DNA of 53,204 nucleotides from Hyphomicrobiaceae bacterium (GCA_025359165.1 JANYHG010000071.1:1-53204), one strand, 5' to 3'; shown: positions 34,127 to 43,666, counted from the stretch's first letter. Program-made: numbers and translations. Notes: a model not told the origin generated them from the letters alone.

Positions 34127-36133
34127 CTAAAGCGCGCCGTCTGCCTTTATGCGCCCGCCGTCAATTCTTGCGCTGGCCTTTTCCAGTTCGAGGCTTCGCG
34201 CTAGCTCTTCACGCGCTTTTTCGGCTTGCCGTTGGCGATCCCACAGCGAGGCATAGAGCCCGTTCATTTCCATCAATTCGCCATGTGTACCGCTTTCGAC
34301 CAGCGCGCCTTTTTCGAGCACCAGAATGAGGTCGGCGTGAACGATGGTGGAGAGGCGGTGCGCAATGACCAACGTCGTGCGGTTCTGCGAGACACGATCC
34401 AGGGCGTCCTGAATCTCTTTCTCGGTGTGGCTGTCGAGTGCGCTGGTGGCTTCGTCCAGCATCAACAGCGGCGGACTTTTCAAAATGGTCCGAGCGATAG
34501 CCACGCGTTGCTTTTCGCCGCCCGACAACTTCAGCCCGCGCTCGCCGACCGCCGTCTGATAGCCGTCGGGCAACGTGGCGATGAAGCTGTCGATTTGCGC
34601 CAACTGCGCGGCCGCCTTGACGTCTTCGTCGGAGGCATCGGGGCGGCCATAGCGGATGTTGTAGAGAATGGTATCGTTGAACAGCACTGTGTCTTGCGGC
34701 ACCACGCCGAAGGCGTGGCGCAAAGATTGCTGCGTGACGTCACGAATGTCCTGGCCATCGATCGTCACGCGGCCGCCCGCGACGTCGTAGAAGCGCAACA
34801 AAATGCGGCTGATCGTCGATTTACCGGCACCTGAGGGGCCAACGATGGCGACCATTTTGCCGGCCGGAATTTCAAACGATAGCCCATCGAGAATGGTACG
34901 CTCGGGATCGTAGCGAAACACTACGTTCTCGAAGCGCACGGTGCCACCGGCGACCGCAAGAGGCTTGGCGTTTGGCCTGTCGGCGATCTCAGGATGTTCG
35001 GCGAGCACGTCCATCATGCGCTCGATGTCGGTCAGCGACTGCCGTATTTCGCGATACACCGTGCCCATGAAGTTGAGCGGGATGAACAACTGCAGCATCA
35101 ACGCATTGACCATGATGAATTGGCCGACGCTGTTGCGCCCGGCCATCACGTCGATAGCGCTCATGACCATGCAGGCGGCCAGCGCGATGGTGAAGATCAC
35201 AGCCTGGCCGGAGTTCAGAACCGCCAGCGATGTATAAGTTTTGACGCTGGCTTTCTCGAACAGCTCCATCGATTTGTCGTAGCGCCGCGCTTCCCAGCTT
35301 TCGGCACCAAAGTACTTGACTGTCTCGTAGTTGAGCAGGCTGTCGACGGCTTTGGTGTTGGCCTCGGTGTCGCTCTCGTTCATGGTTTTGCGGATGGCGA
35401 CGCGCCATTCGGTGGCTTTGATCGTGAACCAGAGATAGCCGACGATCATCAGTACCGTCGCGAGCGCGTAGCGCCAATCGAACGCCAGCAGAAAAACGCC
35501 GAGGACCAGCACGAACTCGACGATGGTCGGGATCAGGATCATCAACAACATGCGCGTGATCTGCTCGACGCCCAGGCGACCGCGTTCGAGAACACGCGTC
35601 AGGCCGCCGGTCTTTTTTTCGAGGTGGAAGCGCAACGACAGGCGATGCATGTGCTCGAACGTGGTCAGCGCAAGTTTTCGCACGGCATGCATTGCGACGC
35701 GCGCGAACATGCCTTCACGCAATTGCGCCAGCAGCGTCATGGTGATCCGCACGACGCCGTAGAGCACCGTTGCGAGTAGGGGTGCGCCGACCAGCAACCC
35801 GGCGTTACTCACGCTGCCTGACGCGGCGGGCGCGGCGGCCGCGATCAAGGCGTCGGTCGCCCATTTGTAGGTGAACGGCATCAGCACCGTGATGAGCTTC
35901 GCCGCGAGCATCAAGAGCAGGCTGACCACGACTGTGCGTTGCAGATCGGGGCGATCGGCTGGCCAAACGAACGGCCACAGACCGTCGATCACCAGCGCCT
36001 GCTTCGGCGACGGGCGCAGCCGCTGCGGCCACCACGACGGCAGATTGCGACCGAGGACGGTCGGTGGAATGGCGGCGGCGGCCGAGACGCGTTCGGCGTC
36101 CGGTGCTGCAGATTTTTGGACAGAACGTTGCAT
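34127..36133 (-). CDS. Atm1/ABCB7-type ABC exporter
   Basis: This 668-residue half-transporter has an N-terminal membrane domain with six hydrophobic segments and a C-terminal ATPase. Atm1 hallmarks are KAVDSLLNYETVKYFGAE in the membrane domain and HMHRLSLRFHLEKKTGGL before it. The ATPase has Walker A GPSGAGKST, signature LSGGEKQRVAIARTIL, Walker B LLMLDEATSALD, and the H-loop LVIAHRLST. Bacterial Atm1 homologues export glutathione conjugates and heavy-metal thiolates and are related to mitochondrial Fe-S/thiol exporters. Start ATG 36133 is a choice among several in-frame starts up to 36256. No other transport gene is nearby. Confidence 0.93.
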   Translation of the reverse strand: MQRSVQKSAAPDAERVSAAAAIPPTVLGRNLPSWWPQRLRPSPKQALVIDGLWPFVWPADRPDLQRTVVVSLLLMLAAKLITVLMPFTYKWATDALIAAAAPAASGSVSNAGLLVGAPLLATVLYGVVRITMTLLAQLREGMFARVAMHAVRKLALTTFEHMHRLSLRFHLEKKTGGLTRVLERGRLGVEQITRMLLMILIPTIVEFVLVLGVFLLAFDWRYALATVLMIVGYLWFTIKATEWRVAIRKTMNESDTEANTKAVDSLLNYETVKYFGAESWEARRYDKSMELFEKASVKTYTSLAVLNSGQAVIFTIALAACMVMSAIDVMAGRNSVGQFIMVNALMLQLFIPLNFMGTVYREIRQSLTDIERMMDVLAEHPEIADRPNAKPLAVAGGTVRFENVVFRYDPERTILDGLSFEIPAGKMVAIVGPSGAGKSTISRILLRFYDVAGGRVTIDGQDIRDVTQQSLRHAFGVVPQDTVLFNDTILYNIRYGRPDASDEDVKAAAQLAQIDSFIATLPDGYQTAVGERGLKLSGGEKQRVAIARTILKSPPLLMLDEATSALDSHTEKEIQDALDRVSQNRTTLVIAHRLSTIVHADLILVLEKGALVESGTHGELMEMNGLYASLWDRQRQAEKAREELARSLELEKASARIDGGRIKADGAL

Positions 36134-36281
36134 GATGGGCTCATACCCCCTCGGCATCGCCGTTGTCGATGAGAAAGGCATCGGTGCGAGAGATGGCCGC
36201 GCCACTGGCATCAAGATCGAAAACAAAAATGGGTGCCGAGAGTCTTCGGCACCCATTGGCGATTCTCGAATTCGGCAGCGC

Positions 36282-38642
36282 TTAGCGGCTGCGCGGCAGA
36301 TAGATGCGCTGGCACGGCACGATCACGTTGGCGTCGGAAATCGTGCGGCGGTTGACGCGTTTGATGCGTGAGTAGGTGTCGGCGTCGCGATAGAAGCGGA
36401 ACGCGATCTTGGAGAGCGTGTCGCCACTCTTGACCGTGTACCAGCCCGGCAGATCCACCGCACGGCCGGCAGCCTTGCACGACCGCTGATCTTCGCGGCG
36501 ACGATCGGCATTGGCCGTTGCGGTTTTCCCCGATGTTGGCGCTGCCGGCGTGGTCGACTTGTCGGCTCCGGAAGCCGGCGATGTGGACTTCGCCGCAGCT
36601 GGATCCGACGCCGATGCCACCTTGATCGCGGCATCGGCACGCTTGGCGGCCGTTTCCGCCTTCGCACCTTCGGCTCGCGCTGCGGCTTCCGCCGCGGATT
36701 TCAAGGCGGGCGTCGGAGCTGCCGCGACATTAGCGGCGGCGGCAGCCAGCGCAGTCATTGCCGTCATTGCCGTTTTAGCTTCGGTAGCGACTTTGGTTTC
36801 TGCCGATTTGCGGACATCGGTCAGACGTTTGGCGGCGTCGGCGGCACGGCGAGCTTCGGTCGCCTTGGCGGTTTCTGCCGCGAGCTGCACTTCGGCTGCG
36901 CGTTTTTCGTCGACGCTTTTGGCCGCGGCAACTGCGGTGCGTGCGGCTTCCGCCACTTTCAGGCTATTGGCGCGCAGATCGTCAGCCGATTTCTGCGCAT
37001 CCGTTGCGGCTTTCGCAGCAGCAGACGCCTGCAGCGAGAGAAGCTGAGTACGCTTGGCCTCGGCGTCGGCACGCTCCTGCATCGTCTTAAGATTGGCCAT
37101 GCGTTTTGCTTCTGCGGCGGAGCGGTCGGCAGCGGCCTTGTCAGATGCCAGCTTGTCGGCAGCGGCCTTGTCGGCGACAGCTTTGTCGGCCGCAGCCTTG
37201 CCATCGGCGACGCGGCGAGCGTCGGCGGCCGCTTTGTCTGCTGCGGTCTTGGCATCGAGAGCCGCCTTGTCGGTCGCCGCTTTCGCAATAGCCGACTTCT
37301 CGGTTGCGGTCTTGGCCTCGGCCATTTTCTGATCGGTTGCCGCTTTGTCGGCAGCAGCACGGGCATCGGCCAAACGTTTGTCGGAAATCGCTTTGTCTGC
37401 TGCAAGTTTGTCACTCGCGGCCTTGTCAGTCGCAGCTTTGCTATCCGCAGCCAGCTTCTCGGCCGCAGCTTTGGCGTCCGCAACCGCTTTGTCTGCAGCA
37501 GTCTTGGTTGCTGCCATCTTGTCTGCGACAGCTTTGTCGGCTGCCATCTTGTCTGCGACGGCTTTGTCTGCTGCCATCTTGTCCGCGACAGCTTTGTCCG
37601 CCGCCATCTTGTCTGCAGCAGCCTTCGTCCCCGCGATCTTGTCTGCCGCAGCTTTATCCGTTGCCGCCTTGGCATCGGCCATACGCTTGTCGTCGGCCTT
37701 CGTCGCGTCCGCGCGACGGGTTTCGGCCAACTTGCGCTCTTCGTCGACTTTCTTGGCTTCGGCGGTCTTGGCGTCTGCCTGCACTTTGGCGTCGCTGGCG
37801 GATTTCGACGCTGCTTGATCGAGCGCGATCTTGTCCTGTGCCACCTTGTCTTGAGCGGCTTTGTCCTGAGCGGCTTTGCGCGCGACTTCAGCGAGCGCGA
37901 CAGCGGCAGCACCGGTCGCGGCCGCTGACGACGGCACGGCGGCCGGTGTCGTCGTCGACGATGCTTCCGCTAGACGCTTGAAGACGTCTTGAGTCGATTT
38001 TGCCGATTGGTTTACAAAGTCCGCGATCGGCGACTCGGACGGCGCTTCCGCCACAGTCGTTGCAGGGGGCACCTTCGCGGCGGGTGCAGCAGGTGTAACA
38101 GCCGTTACGCTTGGGGCGGAGGTGGGAGCGGTCGGTTTTACAGCAGGCGTCGCAGCCGCTGTTTTCGGCGGCGTGGCCGGCGTGACCGCTACCGGCGCTT
38201 GCGCAACCGACGGTGTTGCCGCAGGTGCCGCCTTCGCTGGTACAGCTACAGGTACGGTCGGCGCAGCGGGTTCAGCAGCGCCGGACATGCGCTGCATCAC
38301 ACCCTGGAAATCCTTGTTCGCGCTGTCGGCGAAGCGGAAAAACCAGTCGAACACACCTTCTTCTTCAGCAGCAGCAGCCTTGGGTGGCGCTGAAGGGGTC
38401 GTCACGGTCGTTGGCGCTGCGGGCAACTTTGGTTGCGTCGGTGGCACCGTCGCCTGTGCCAACTGGAATCGTCCGTCGGAATGGCGGCCAGTATCCAGCG
38501 ACCGGAAGCTCGATATCGCCGTGCTGGAGAGCAACTCCTGGCGGAAATCGGCGTCGCCCGAGGCAAAACCTGGCACAAAGGACATAGCGAGAGTGAGACC
38601 AACCCCAACGCCGACGACACTGATGTTACGCTGACTACGCAT
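36282..38642 (-). CDS. repeat-rich Ala/Lys coiled-coil protein with C-terminal LysM
   Basis: This 786-residue exported protein has a signal peptide (about 1-27, MRSQRNISVVGVGVGLTLAM). A Pro/Ala/Thr-rich region around 55-250 holds a short conserved island, GVFDWFFRFADSANKDFQGV. A long Ala/Lys/Asp coiled-coil-like stretch (about 285-720) follows, then a LysM domain at about 731-786 starting WYTVKSGDTLSKIAFRFYRD. The LysM domain should bind peptidoglycan. A perfect-phase 10-residue repeat (DKMAADKAVA) of about four units lies at about 341-381, encoded at 37501-37620. ATG 38642 has GGCAGG seven bases upstream. Its TolA-like composition suggests that it spans or organises the periplasm; function unknown. 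Confidence 0.82.
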   Translation of the reverse strand: MRSQRNISVVGVGVGLTLAMSFVPGFASGDADFRQELLSSTAISSFRSLDTGRHSDGRFQLAQATVPPTQPKLPAAPTTVTTPSAPPKAAAAEEEGVFDWFFRFADSANKDFQGVMQRMSGAAEPAAPTVPVAVPAKAAPAATPSVAQAPVAVTPATPPKTAAATPAVKPTAPTSAPSVTAVTPAAPAAKVPPATTVAEAPSESPIADFVNQSAKSTQDVFKRLAEASSTTTPAAVPSSAAATGAAAVALAEVARKAAQDKAAQDKVAQDKIALDQAASKSASDAKVQADAKTAEAKKVDEERKLAETRRADATKADDKRMADAKAATDKAAADKIAGTKAAADKMAADKAVADKMAADKAVADKMAADKAVADKMAATKTAADKAVADAKAAAEKLAADSKAATDKAASDKLAADKAISDKRLADARAAADKAATDQKMAEAKTATEKSAIAKAATDKAALDAKTAADKAAADARRVADGKAAADKAVADKAAADKLASDKAAADRSAAEAKRMANLKTMQERADAEAKRTQLLSLQASAAAKAATDAQKSADDLRANSLKVAEAARTAVAAAKSVDEKRAAEVQLAAETAKATEARRAADAAKRLTDVRKSAETKVATEAKTAMTAMTALAAAAANVAAAPTPALKSAAEAAARAEGAKAETAAKRADAAIKVASASDPAAAKSTSPASGADKSTTPAAPTSGKTATANADRRREDQRSCKAAGRAVDLPGWYTVKSGDTLSKIAFRFYRDADTYSRIKRVNRRTISDANVIVPCQRIYLPRSR
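37501..37620 (-). repeat. 30-bp tandem repeat inside the LysM protein gene
   Basis: Four successive 30-base units in register encode the 10-residue repeat DKMAADKAVA. The second to fourth units differ by only a few, mostly third-position, bases. The length is a multiple of three, so unit gain or loss keeps the frame. Confidence 0.85.
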
Positions 38643-39053
38643 ATATAACCTGCCTTTTGCCGAGCGCCCCAAGACTCCCCTACGGAATTGCCTGGTCAGA
38701 CGCGCTTTATCTTGAATTCTGAACGTCGAATCTGCTCGTCGCATCTCGCGGACACGACTTCGTCCGTCCACTGATCTGGATTTCTCAATACTATCCGCCT
38801 CTTGGTGCCGTAGGCTATAGCACCACGGCATCAGTAATAACTTAATCAGAACAATACCCCGGCGCAAAGCCTGTTGCGCATCGGTTTGTTGTCTCGACGG
38901 GTTAGTGGTTAACCGGTAAACATATTTGTGGTGTCTGCAATGGACAAAAAATTGAGGCTCCGGGGAAGCTTCTGCTTGCCGAACGCCGCCCGCAGGGCAT
39001 TGAGCTGAAGATTTGCTAAATGCTTTGAAGTCAATCGTCTACCGAGGAAATTC
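38643..39053. other. divergent intergenic region between the LysM protein and the LOG gene
   Basis: This holds the leaders of two divergent genes. GAGGAAATTC just before 39054 is the LOG ribosome binding site. A GGTTAACC-centred palindrome near 38908 (with TTAACCACT on the minus strand) resembles a CtrA half-site, but the partner half is missing. No gene or repeat was seen. Confidence 0.4.
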
Positions 39054-39746
39054 ATGACAGATCGCACACCCCGGACGGCTAACAATTCTACGACGTCGGG
39101 CATCGACACCAGCGCCTTACCCTCCGACCCGACCCCGAGCCTCAAGACGTCGATTGCCAACATCTGTGTCTACTGCGGCTCCGGACCGGGTCGAAACCCC
39201 GCCTACATCAAGGCTGCAAACACCCTTGGAACGGCCATGGCCAAACGGAACATCGGCCTGGTTTATGGCGGTGGCAGCCTCGGTCTGATGGGCGAAGTTG
39301 CGCGTGGAGTCTTGGCGGCGGGTGGTCGTGTAACCGGAATCATTCCGCAGTTTCTGTCGGGGCGCGAGCACATGCTGCGCGACGTGCAAGAGCTGATCGT
39401 GGTCGACGACATGCATCAGCGCAAGCGCCTCATGTTCGAGCGCTCGGATGCGTTCGTGGCCTTGCCCGGCGGCATCGGTACCTTGGAAGAGCTCGTGGAA
39501 CAGTTGACCTGGGCACAACTCGGCCGGCATCAAAAGCCCATCGTGCTCGCCAACATCGACAAGTTCTGGCAACCATTCCTGGGCTTGCTGGGCCACATGC
39601 GCGACGAGTCGTTCATCAGGGCAGGCCTCGAGGTGCGCTTCGTAACCGTCGACAAGGCCGAAGATATCGTGCCGGCTGCCGAAGCCGCAGCGAGCAACGA
39701 TCCTGCCGACGGTGCCAATCTCAAAAAGATCATGGCGCAGTTTTGA
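39054..39746 (+). CDS. LOG-family nucleotide 5'-monophosphate phosphoribohydrolase
   Basis: This 230-residue LOG (lonely guy)-family enzyme releases the base from a nucleoside 5'-monophosphate, for example active cytokinin from its ribotide, or acts in purine salvage. The hallmark PGGIGTLEELVE appears in DAFVALPGGIGTLEEL, with RKRLMFERSDAF just before it. The N-terminal Rossmann-like part has VYCGSGPGRNPAY and LVYGGGSLGLMGEVARG. An N-terminal 30-residue polar extension precedes the core. GAGGAAA lies before the ATG. No other cytokinin genes are nearby, so a housekeeping nucleotide role is as likely. Confidence 0.93.
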   Translation: MTDRTPRTANNSTTSGIDTSALPSDPTPSLKTSIANICVYCGSGPGRNPAYIKAANTLGTAMAKRNIGLVYGGGSLGLMGEVARGVLAAGGRVTGIIPQFLSGREHMLRDVQELIVVDDMHQRKRLMFERSDAFVALPGGIGTLEELVEQLTWAQLGRHQKPIVLANIDKFWQPFLGLLGHMRDESFIRAGLEVRFVTVDKAEDIVPAAEAAASNDPADGANLKKIMAQF

Positions 39747-39915
39747 GCTGTTGCGCGAGCGCGGTCGTCTCTTCGATTTCGCGACGACCGCGTTACAGTG
39801 GTCACGGCGCGTGCCGTGAAGTTCCAATAGCGGGGTCACGATTGCACGTTCGTTCGTGACCGCGCCGCTTACGCCGACGAGACTTGCAACTCATACTCGT
39901 GCAAAGGCTGCACCC

Positions 39916-41187
39916 ATGTTTCCCTTGTCCGTATTGCTTTCGAAATTCATCCGCAAAGGCACCTTGAGCGTGGTCGATGCCGATGGCAAAACGCATTGCT
40001 TCGGCGGGACAGAGCCCGGCCTCGCCGTAACGATGAAGCTCGACGACGCAGCGCTTTACAAATCGCTGTTCTTCAATCCGGAGCTGAGTGCTGGCGAAGC
40101 CTACATGAACGGCACGCTGTCGTTTCCGGGATCGTCCTTGCGCGAGTTTCTGGCGCTGTATTCGATCAACCAGAACCGGCCTCGGCCGGTGACGCCGTTG
40201 CACAGCGCCATCGGCTCGGTGTCGCGAGGCTTGAAACGCTTCCAGCAATCGAACCCGATCGGCAAGGCGCAGGAGAATATCGCGCACCACTACGACATCG
40301 GCAACAAGCTGTACGAGCTGTTTCTGGACGACGGGCTGTTTTACTCGTGCGCTTATTTCGAGCAGGACGACGACACGCTGGAGGCAGCGCAGCGGGCCAA
40401 ATGCCGCCTGATCGCAGCCAAGATGGGGCTGCAGCCGGGGCAGAAGATACTCGATATCGGCAGCGGGTGGGGCGGGCTTGCGATCTATCTCGCGAGCGTC
40501 GAAAACGTCGAGGTGCTCGGTGTCACACTTTCGAAGGAGCAGCACACGTTGGCGCAGCAACGGGCGCAGCAGGCGGGTGTTGCCGATCGTGTGAAATTCG
40601 AGTTGCGCGATTACCGCCAGCTCGACCAAAAGTTCGACCGGATCGTTTCGGTCGGCATGTTCGAGCACGTCGGCGTGCCGCGCTATCACGAGTTTTTCGA
40701 GAAAATAAATGCGCTGCTGCCGGACCATGGCGTGATGCTGCTGCACTCGATCGGCCACATGAGCCCGGCGAGCACGGCGAGCCCATGGATGCGCAAATAC
40801 ATTTTTCCGGGTGCCTACTCGCCGGCGCTGTCGGAGGTGTTTCCGGCGGTCGAGCGCAATAAATTATGGGTGACCGACTGCGAGTTCCTGCGGTTGCACT
40901 ACGCGATGACGTTGAAGCACTGGCATGCGCGCTTCGAAAAGAACCGCGCCAAGATCGCCGAAATGTACGACGAGCGCTTTTGCCGGATGTGGGAGTTCTA
41001 CCTGATCAGCGCGGAAATGATGTTCCGTACCGGCGCGCAGGAAGTCTTCCACATGCAGCTGTCGCGCACCCGTGATGCCAGCCCCATCCGCCGCGACTAC
41101 ATCGTCGACAAGCAGCGCGAACTCAAAAAACGCGAGGCCGAACGCCTACCGCCGCTCAGGATAAGGGAGATGGTGGGTAGCCTGTAG
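39916..41187 (+). CDS. cyclopropane-fatty-acyl-phospholipid synthase family protein
   Basis: This 423-residue SAM-dependent methyltransferase transfers a methylene group to unsaturated acyl chains of membrane phospholipids. An N-terminal lipid-interacting domain (about 1-110) precedes AHHYDIGNKLYELFLDDGLFY, the SAM motif ILDIGSGWGGLAIYLA, and MFEHVGVPRYHEFF with its active-site Glu and His. The ending KLWVTDCEFLRLHYAMTL matches CfaS. ATG 39916 has AAAGG eight bases upstream. The stop codon TAG (41185-41187) is part of the palindromic element that starts at 41183. Confidence 0.93.
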   Translation: MFPLSVLLSKFIRKGTLSVVDADGKTHCFGGTEPGLAVTMKLDDAALYKSLFFNPELSAGEAYMNGTLSFPGSSLREFLALYSINQNRPRPVTPLHSAIGSVSRGLKRFQQSNPIGKAQENIAHHYDIGNKLYELFLDDGLFYSCAYFEQDDDTLEAAQRAKCRLIAAKMGLQPGQKILDIGSGWGGLAIYLASVENVEVLGVTLSKEQHTLAQQRAQQAGVADRVKFELRDYRQLDQKFDRIVSVGMFEHVGVPRYHEFFEKINALLPDHGVMLLHSIGHMSPASTASPWMRKYIFPGAYSPALSEVFPAVERNKLWVTDCEFLRLHYAMTLKHWHARFEKNRAKIAEMYDERFCRMWEFYLISAEMMFRTGAQEVFHMQLSRTRDASPIRRDYIVDKQRELKKREAERLPPLRIREMVGSL

Positions 41188-41260
41188 GGTGCAAAAGCGC
41201 AGCGTATTGCACCGCTTTCACCAGCGTCAGGTGCATTACGGCTGTGCCTATCGTACCCTC
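41183..41260 (+). repeat. palindromic repeat TGTAGGGTGCAA...GTACCCTCC
   Basis: TGTAGGGTGCAAAAGCGCAG runs to ATTGCACC, and the right half GGTGCATTACGGCTGTGCC ends TACCCTCC, giving an imperfect inverted repeat of about 78 bp. It has the form of a common proteobacterial intergenic repeat (GGGTGCAATAAGCG family). It starts inside the final codons of the cyclopropane synthase gene and supplies its TAG stop. Confidence 0.75.
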
Positions 41261-41266
41261 CGCGTC

Positions 41267-41312
41267 GCCTAAATCATCTCCGTCTCGAAGTCGGCAGGCA
41301 GCACGACTTCCA
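41267..41312. repeat. displaced 46-bp copy of the cupin gene's 3' end
   Basis: This stretch matches 41438-41483 with one mismatch in 46 bases. The original covers the last 14 codons and stop of the cupin gene. The copy sits 171 bp away, beyond the palindromic element at 41317-41403, with no cupin gene attached. Confidence 0.88.
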
Positions 41313-41316
41313 GAAA

Positions 41317-41403
41317 TGTAGGTTGGGTCAAGCCTTCGCGGACCCAACGCCACAAGCCCGATACCCGCGTATTGTTGGGTCGCTGCGCTTGACCCAACCT
41401 ACA
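41317..41403 (+). repeat. complete TGTAGGTTGGGTCAAGC palindromic element (87 bp)
   Basis: It begins TGTAGGTTGGGTCAAGCC and ends GCTTGACCCAACCTACA, with internal GGACCCAA and TTGGGTCG arms. It is the same family as at 16169-16258. It lies between the displaced copy of the cupin 3' end and the real one. Confidence 0.87.
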
Positions 41404-41439
41404 TCTGATTGCGTGTGCGGCTATGTCTCGATGACAAGC

Positions 41440-41820
41440 CTAAATCATCTCCGTCTCGAAATCGGCAGGCAGCACGACTTCCAACACTTCGCAGTCGTCG
41501 GAATAATTGGTAACGCGGTGTTTGATGTTGGGCGGCTGCAGCCATGCGCTGCCCATTTTCATCTTCTCCGGCGGACGGCCTTCGATCTCGGTTTCGATCC
41601 AGCCTTTCAAGACGTAGATCATCTGAAACTGCACTGCGTGCGTATGCCACTGGCGCACCTCGTCAGTGCAGGGCGGCACGAACTTGATGACGTGCGCGAC
41701 CGCGGCACCGGCTGTCGCTTTGGCCATGCCGAGATCGCGATAGCGCGCGTAGCTCCGAAGCCCCGACTCGAAGGCTGCTGGATCGAAATGACTGACCGTG
41801 AATGTTTGCTTCTGCGTCAT
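41440..41820 (-). CDS. cupin-domain protein
   Basis: This single-domain cupin of 126 residues has a metal-binding motif WHTHAVQFQMIYVLKGWIE, where the histidines and a later His in PPNIKHRVTNYS form the usual site. ATG 41820 has GAGG seven bases upstream. Small cupins of this form act as dioxygenases, isomerases or sensors; nothing in the context sets the role. The 3' end is duplicated 171 bp downstream on the other side of a palindromic repeat. Confidence 0.85.
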   Translation of the reverse strand: MTQKQTFTVSHFDPAAFESGLRSYARYRDLGMAKATAGAAVAHVIKFVPPCTDEVRQWHTHAVQFQMIYVLKGWIETEIEGRPPEKMKMGSAWLQPPNIKHRVTNYSDDCEVLEVVLPADFETEMI

Positions 41821-42073
41821 CGGAGCCTCGCGCGTTGATAGGGCCACGGCGAACATAACGCGGTCATGGAGGGATACGCAACGCGGGCTCTCATGCTTGC
41901 GAGTGCCGGCGCGACAGTGCGAGACGCAGGTGCTTTCTAGGGTGCGCCACCGCTAGCGGATCGCAACTTGATGTGGAGAACAAAGCGCTCGAAGCGCTGC
42001 AGGCAGCGCATTGTTGCTAGGGGCGGAACATCTTTCAGCTCGAAAGTGATTCGAGCGACCGCAAAGGCCCTGC

Positions 42074-43666
42074 ATGGCGAGCGCAAACTTTACGTCCCTG
42101 TTACGGTCATCGACCTGGTTGCTGGGGCGGACCGACGTCGAACAGTCCCAGGGGCATGCCAGGCACGTCGAATTGGCAGCAATTCCGCCGATGCTGCGTG
42201 CGGCCGATACGTCGTTCGTTGCCGAGTGGCGCTCCGGCCATGTGCCGCTGGCCGGGCATTCGGTCTTCATCGACGCGGGATCGCCGTTCGCGGTCGCGCA
42301 AGCACCCGATGCGTGGTGGTCGGCGCTGTTCGGCTTCAGTTGGCTCAGGCACGTTCCGGCGTCGTCGGACGACGCCACGGTCGCGCGGGTGCAGGAGGCC
42401 GTCCACTCCTGGGTCGTCGGCGGTGCCCGTCATCACCACGCAGCGCAGCGCGAAGCGATTCTGCCGCGACGCGTGCTGTCATGGTTGGCCCACGCGGATG
42501 TGCTGTTGCAGACCAGTGACGCGAAATTTTATGATCTGATACTCGTCAAGCTGTTGGCCGACGTACGGAGTTTGGAGCGGCCGCTGCGTGGGCCTGTAGT
42601 CGCGGGTGATCGATTGCTGGCGTTGATCGCCCTCGCACAGGCGGGGCTATGTATTGCGCATAACGAACCGATGCGCATGCGCGCCGAAGCAGCACTTGCC
42701 GAATTTCAACGTTCAACGGCCTTCGCAGCACTGGGCCGACAGCCGGATCAGCTCGCCGAGATGATCATCGATATTGAGGCGTTACGCTTGCTTTATGGCA
42801 TGCGCGGCGTCGCGGTACCGTCGCAGATCGACGCGATCAAGCGCGATACGACTGCGGCACTTGCAGCCTTGATGCTCGGCAATGGCCGGCCTGCGAGGCT
42901 GGCGACACCACGCGACGATGCCGATGCCTGGCTCACTCTGGCGAGCGTCAGACGGCACGCAGAGCTGGCACCGGCGAGCGCTTGTTATAACGAACGTGCA
43001 GGCTTTGCTCGCTTGGTGTCGGGTGACACGCAGATCGTTGCCGACGTTGGAGCACCACTCGACTGCGCACAAGCACTGGCGTTCGAAATGTCCTGCGGAA
43101 ATGCGGCTTTGTTGACCAGCGATGGTCTGCGGGCGGATCGCGAAAGCAGTGGCACGATTATTTTTGCGCAGGGCGCGACCGCGAGCACACAGGCACTCCC
43201 AGCACGCAGTTTACCGGGCCTGGAGTCCGCGCACAACGTGGCGGTCGAACTCGCAGATCTTGCCGTGCAGAGCGTGGATGCGACTCATGCCGGGCTGGCA
43301 GTACGCGGCTTCACCCATCGTCGCCGGCTTGCATTGCGCGATGGCGGACGGTTGCTCGAAGGGGTCGACGAGTTGCGGCCGTTGGTCGGTCGCGACACGG
43401 CAGCCAAGGCGACTTTTGCTGTGCGATTGGTACTGCATCCCTCGGTCGAGGTCGCGCTGTCGGCGGCAACCGACCAGCTTGACCTGACATTGGCCAACGG
43501 TCATCGCTGGACATTCGCTGCGGCCGGCCGGGTTGTGTCGGTCGAGGGTGCCATCTTTCGCGACGGACTGCGCGCGACGCCGACGTTGCAAATTCTCGTG
43601 CCGGTCGATACCGCTTCGAGCCGCACCGTGACATGGCAGTTGACGCGTACGGATGCGCAGGGCTAA
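42074..43666 (+). CDS. heparinase II/III-family protein
   Basis: This 530-residue protein of the heparinase II/III family has an N-terminal alpha/alpha toroid (about 1-300), with WWSALFGFSWLRHVPASSDD and HHHAAQREAILPRRVLSWLAH, and a C-terminal beta-sandwich, GFARLVSGDTQIVADVGAP and RGFTHRRRLALRDGGRLLEGVDEL. In alphaproteobacteria a gene of this type commonly precedes purH. It has no clear signal peptide, so activity on external heparin-like polymers is doubtful and a role with an envelope or storage polymer is possible. AAAGG lies six bases before the ATG. Confidence 0.87.
   Translation: MASANFTSLLRSSTWLLGRTDVEQSQGHARHVELAAIPPMLRAADTSFVAEWRSGHVPLAGHSVFIDAGSPFAVAQAPDAWWSALFGFSWLRHVPASSDDATVARVQEAVHSWVVGGARHHHAAQREAILPRRVLSWLAHADVLLQTSDAKFYDLILVKLLADVRSLERPLRGPVVAGDRLLALIALAQAGLCIAHNEPMRMRAEAALAEFQRSTAFAALGRQPDQLAEMIIDIEALRLLYGMRGVAVPSQIDAIKRDTTAALAALMLGNGRPARLATPRDDADAWLTLASVRRHAELAPASACYNERAGFARLVSGDTQIVADVGAPLDCAQALAFEMSCGNAALLTSDGLRADRESSGTIIFAQGATASTQALPARSLPGLESAHNVAVELADLAVQSVDATHAGLAVRGFTHRRRLALRDGGRLLEGVDELRPLVGRDTAAKATFAVRLVLHPSVEVALSAATDQLDLTLANGHRWTFAAAGRVVSVEGAIFRDGLRATPTLQILVPVDTASSRTVTWQLTRTDAQG

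Noticed and set aside
38900-38925. GTTAACC-centred sequence as a CtrA site
   Set aside because: Only one half-site is present; the second TTAA at a 7-base spacing is missing.
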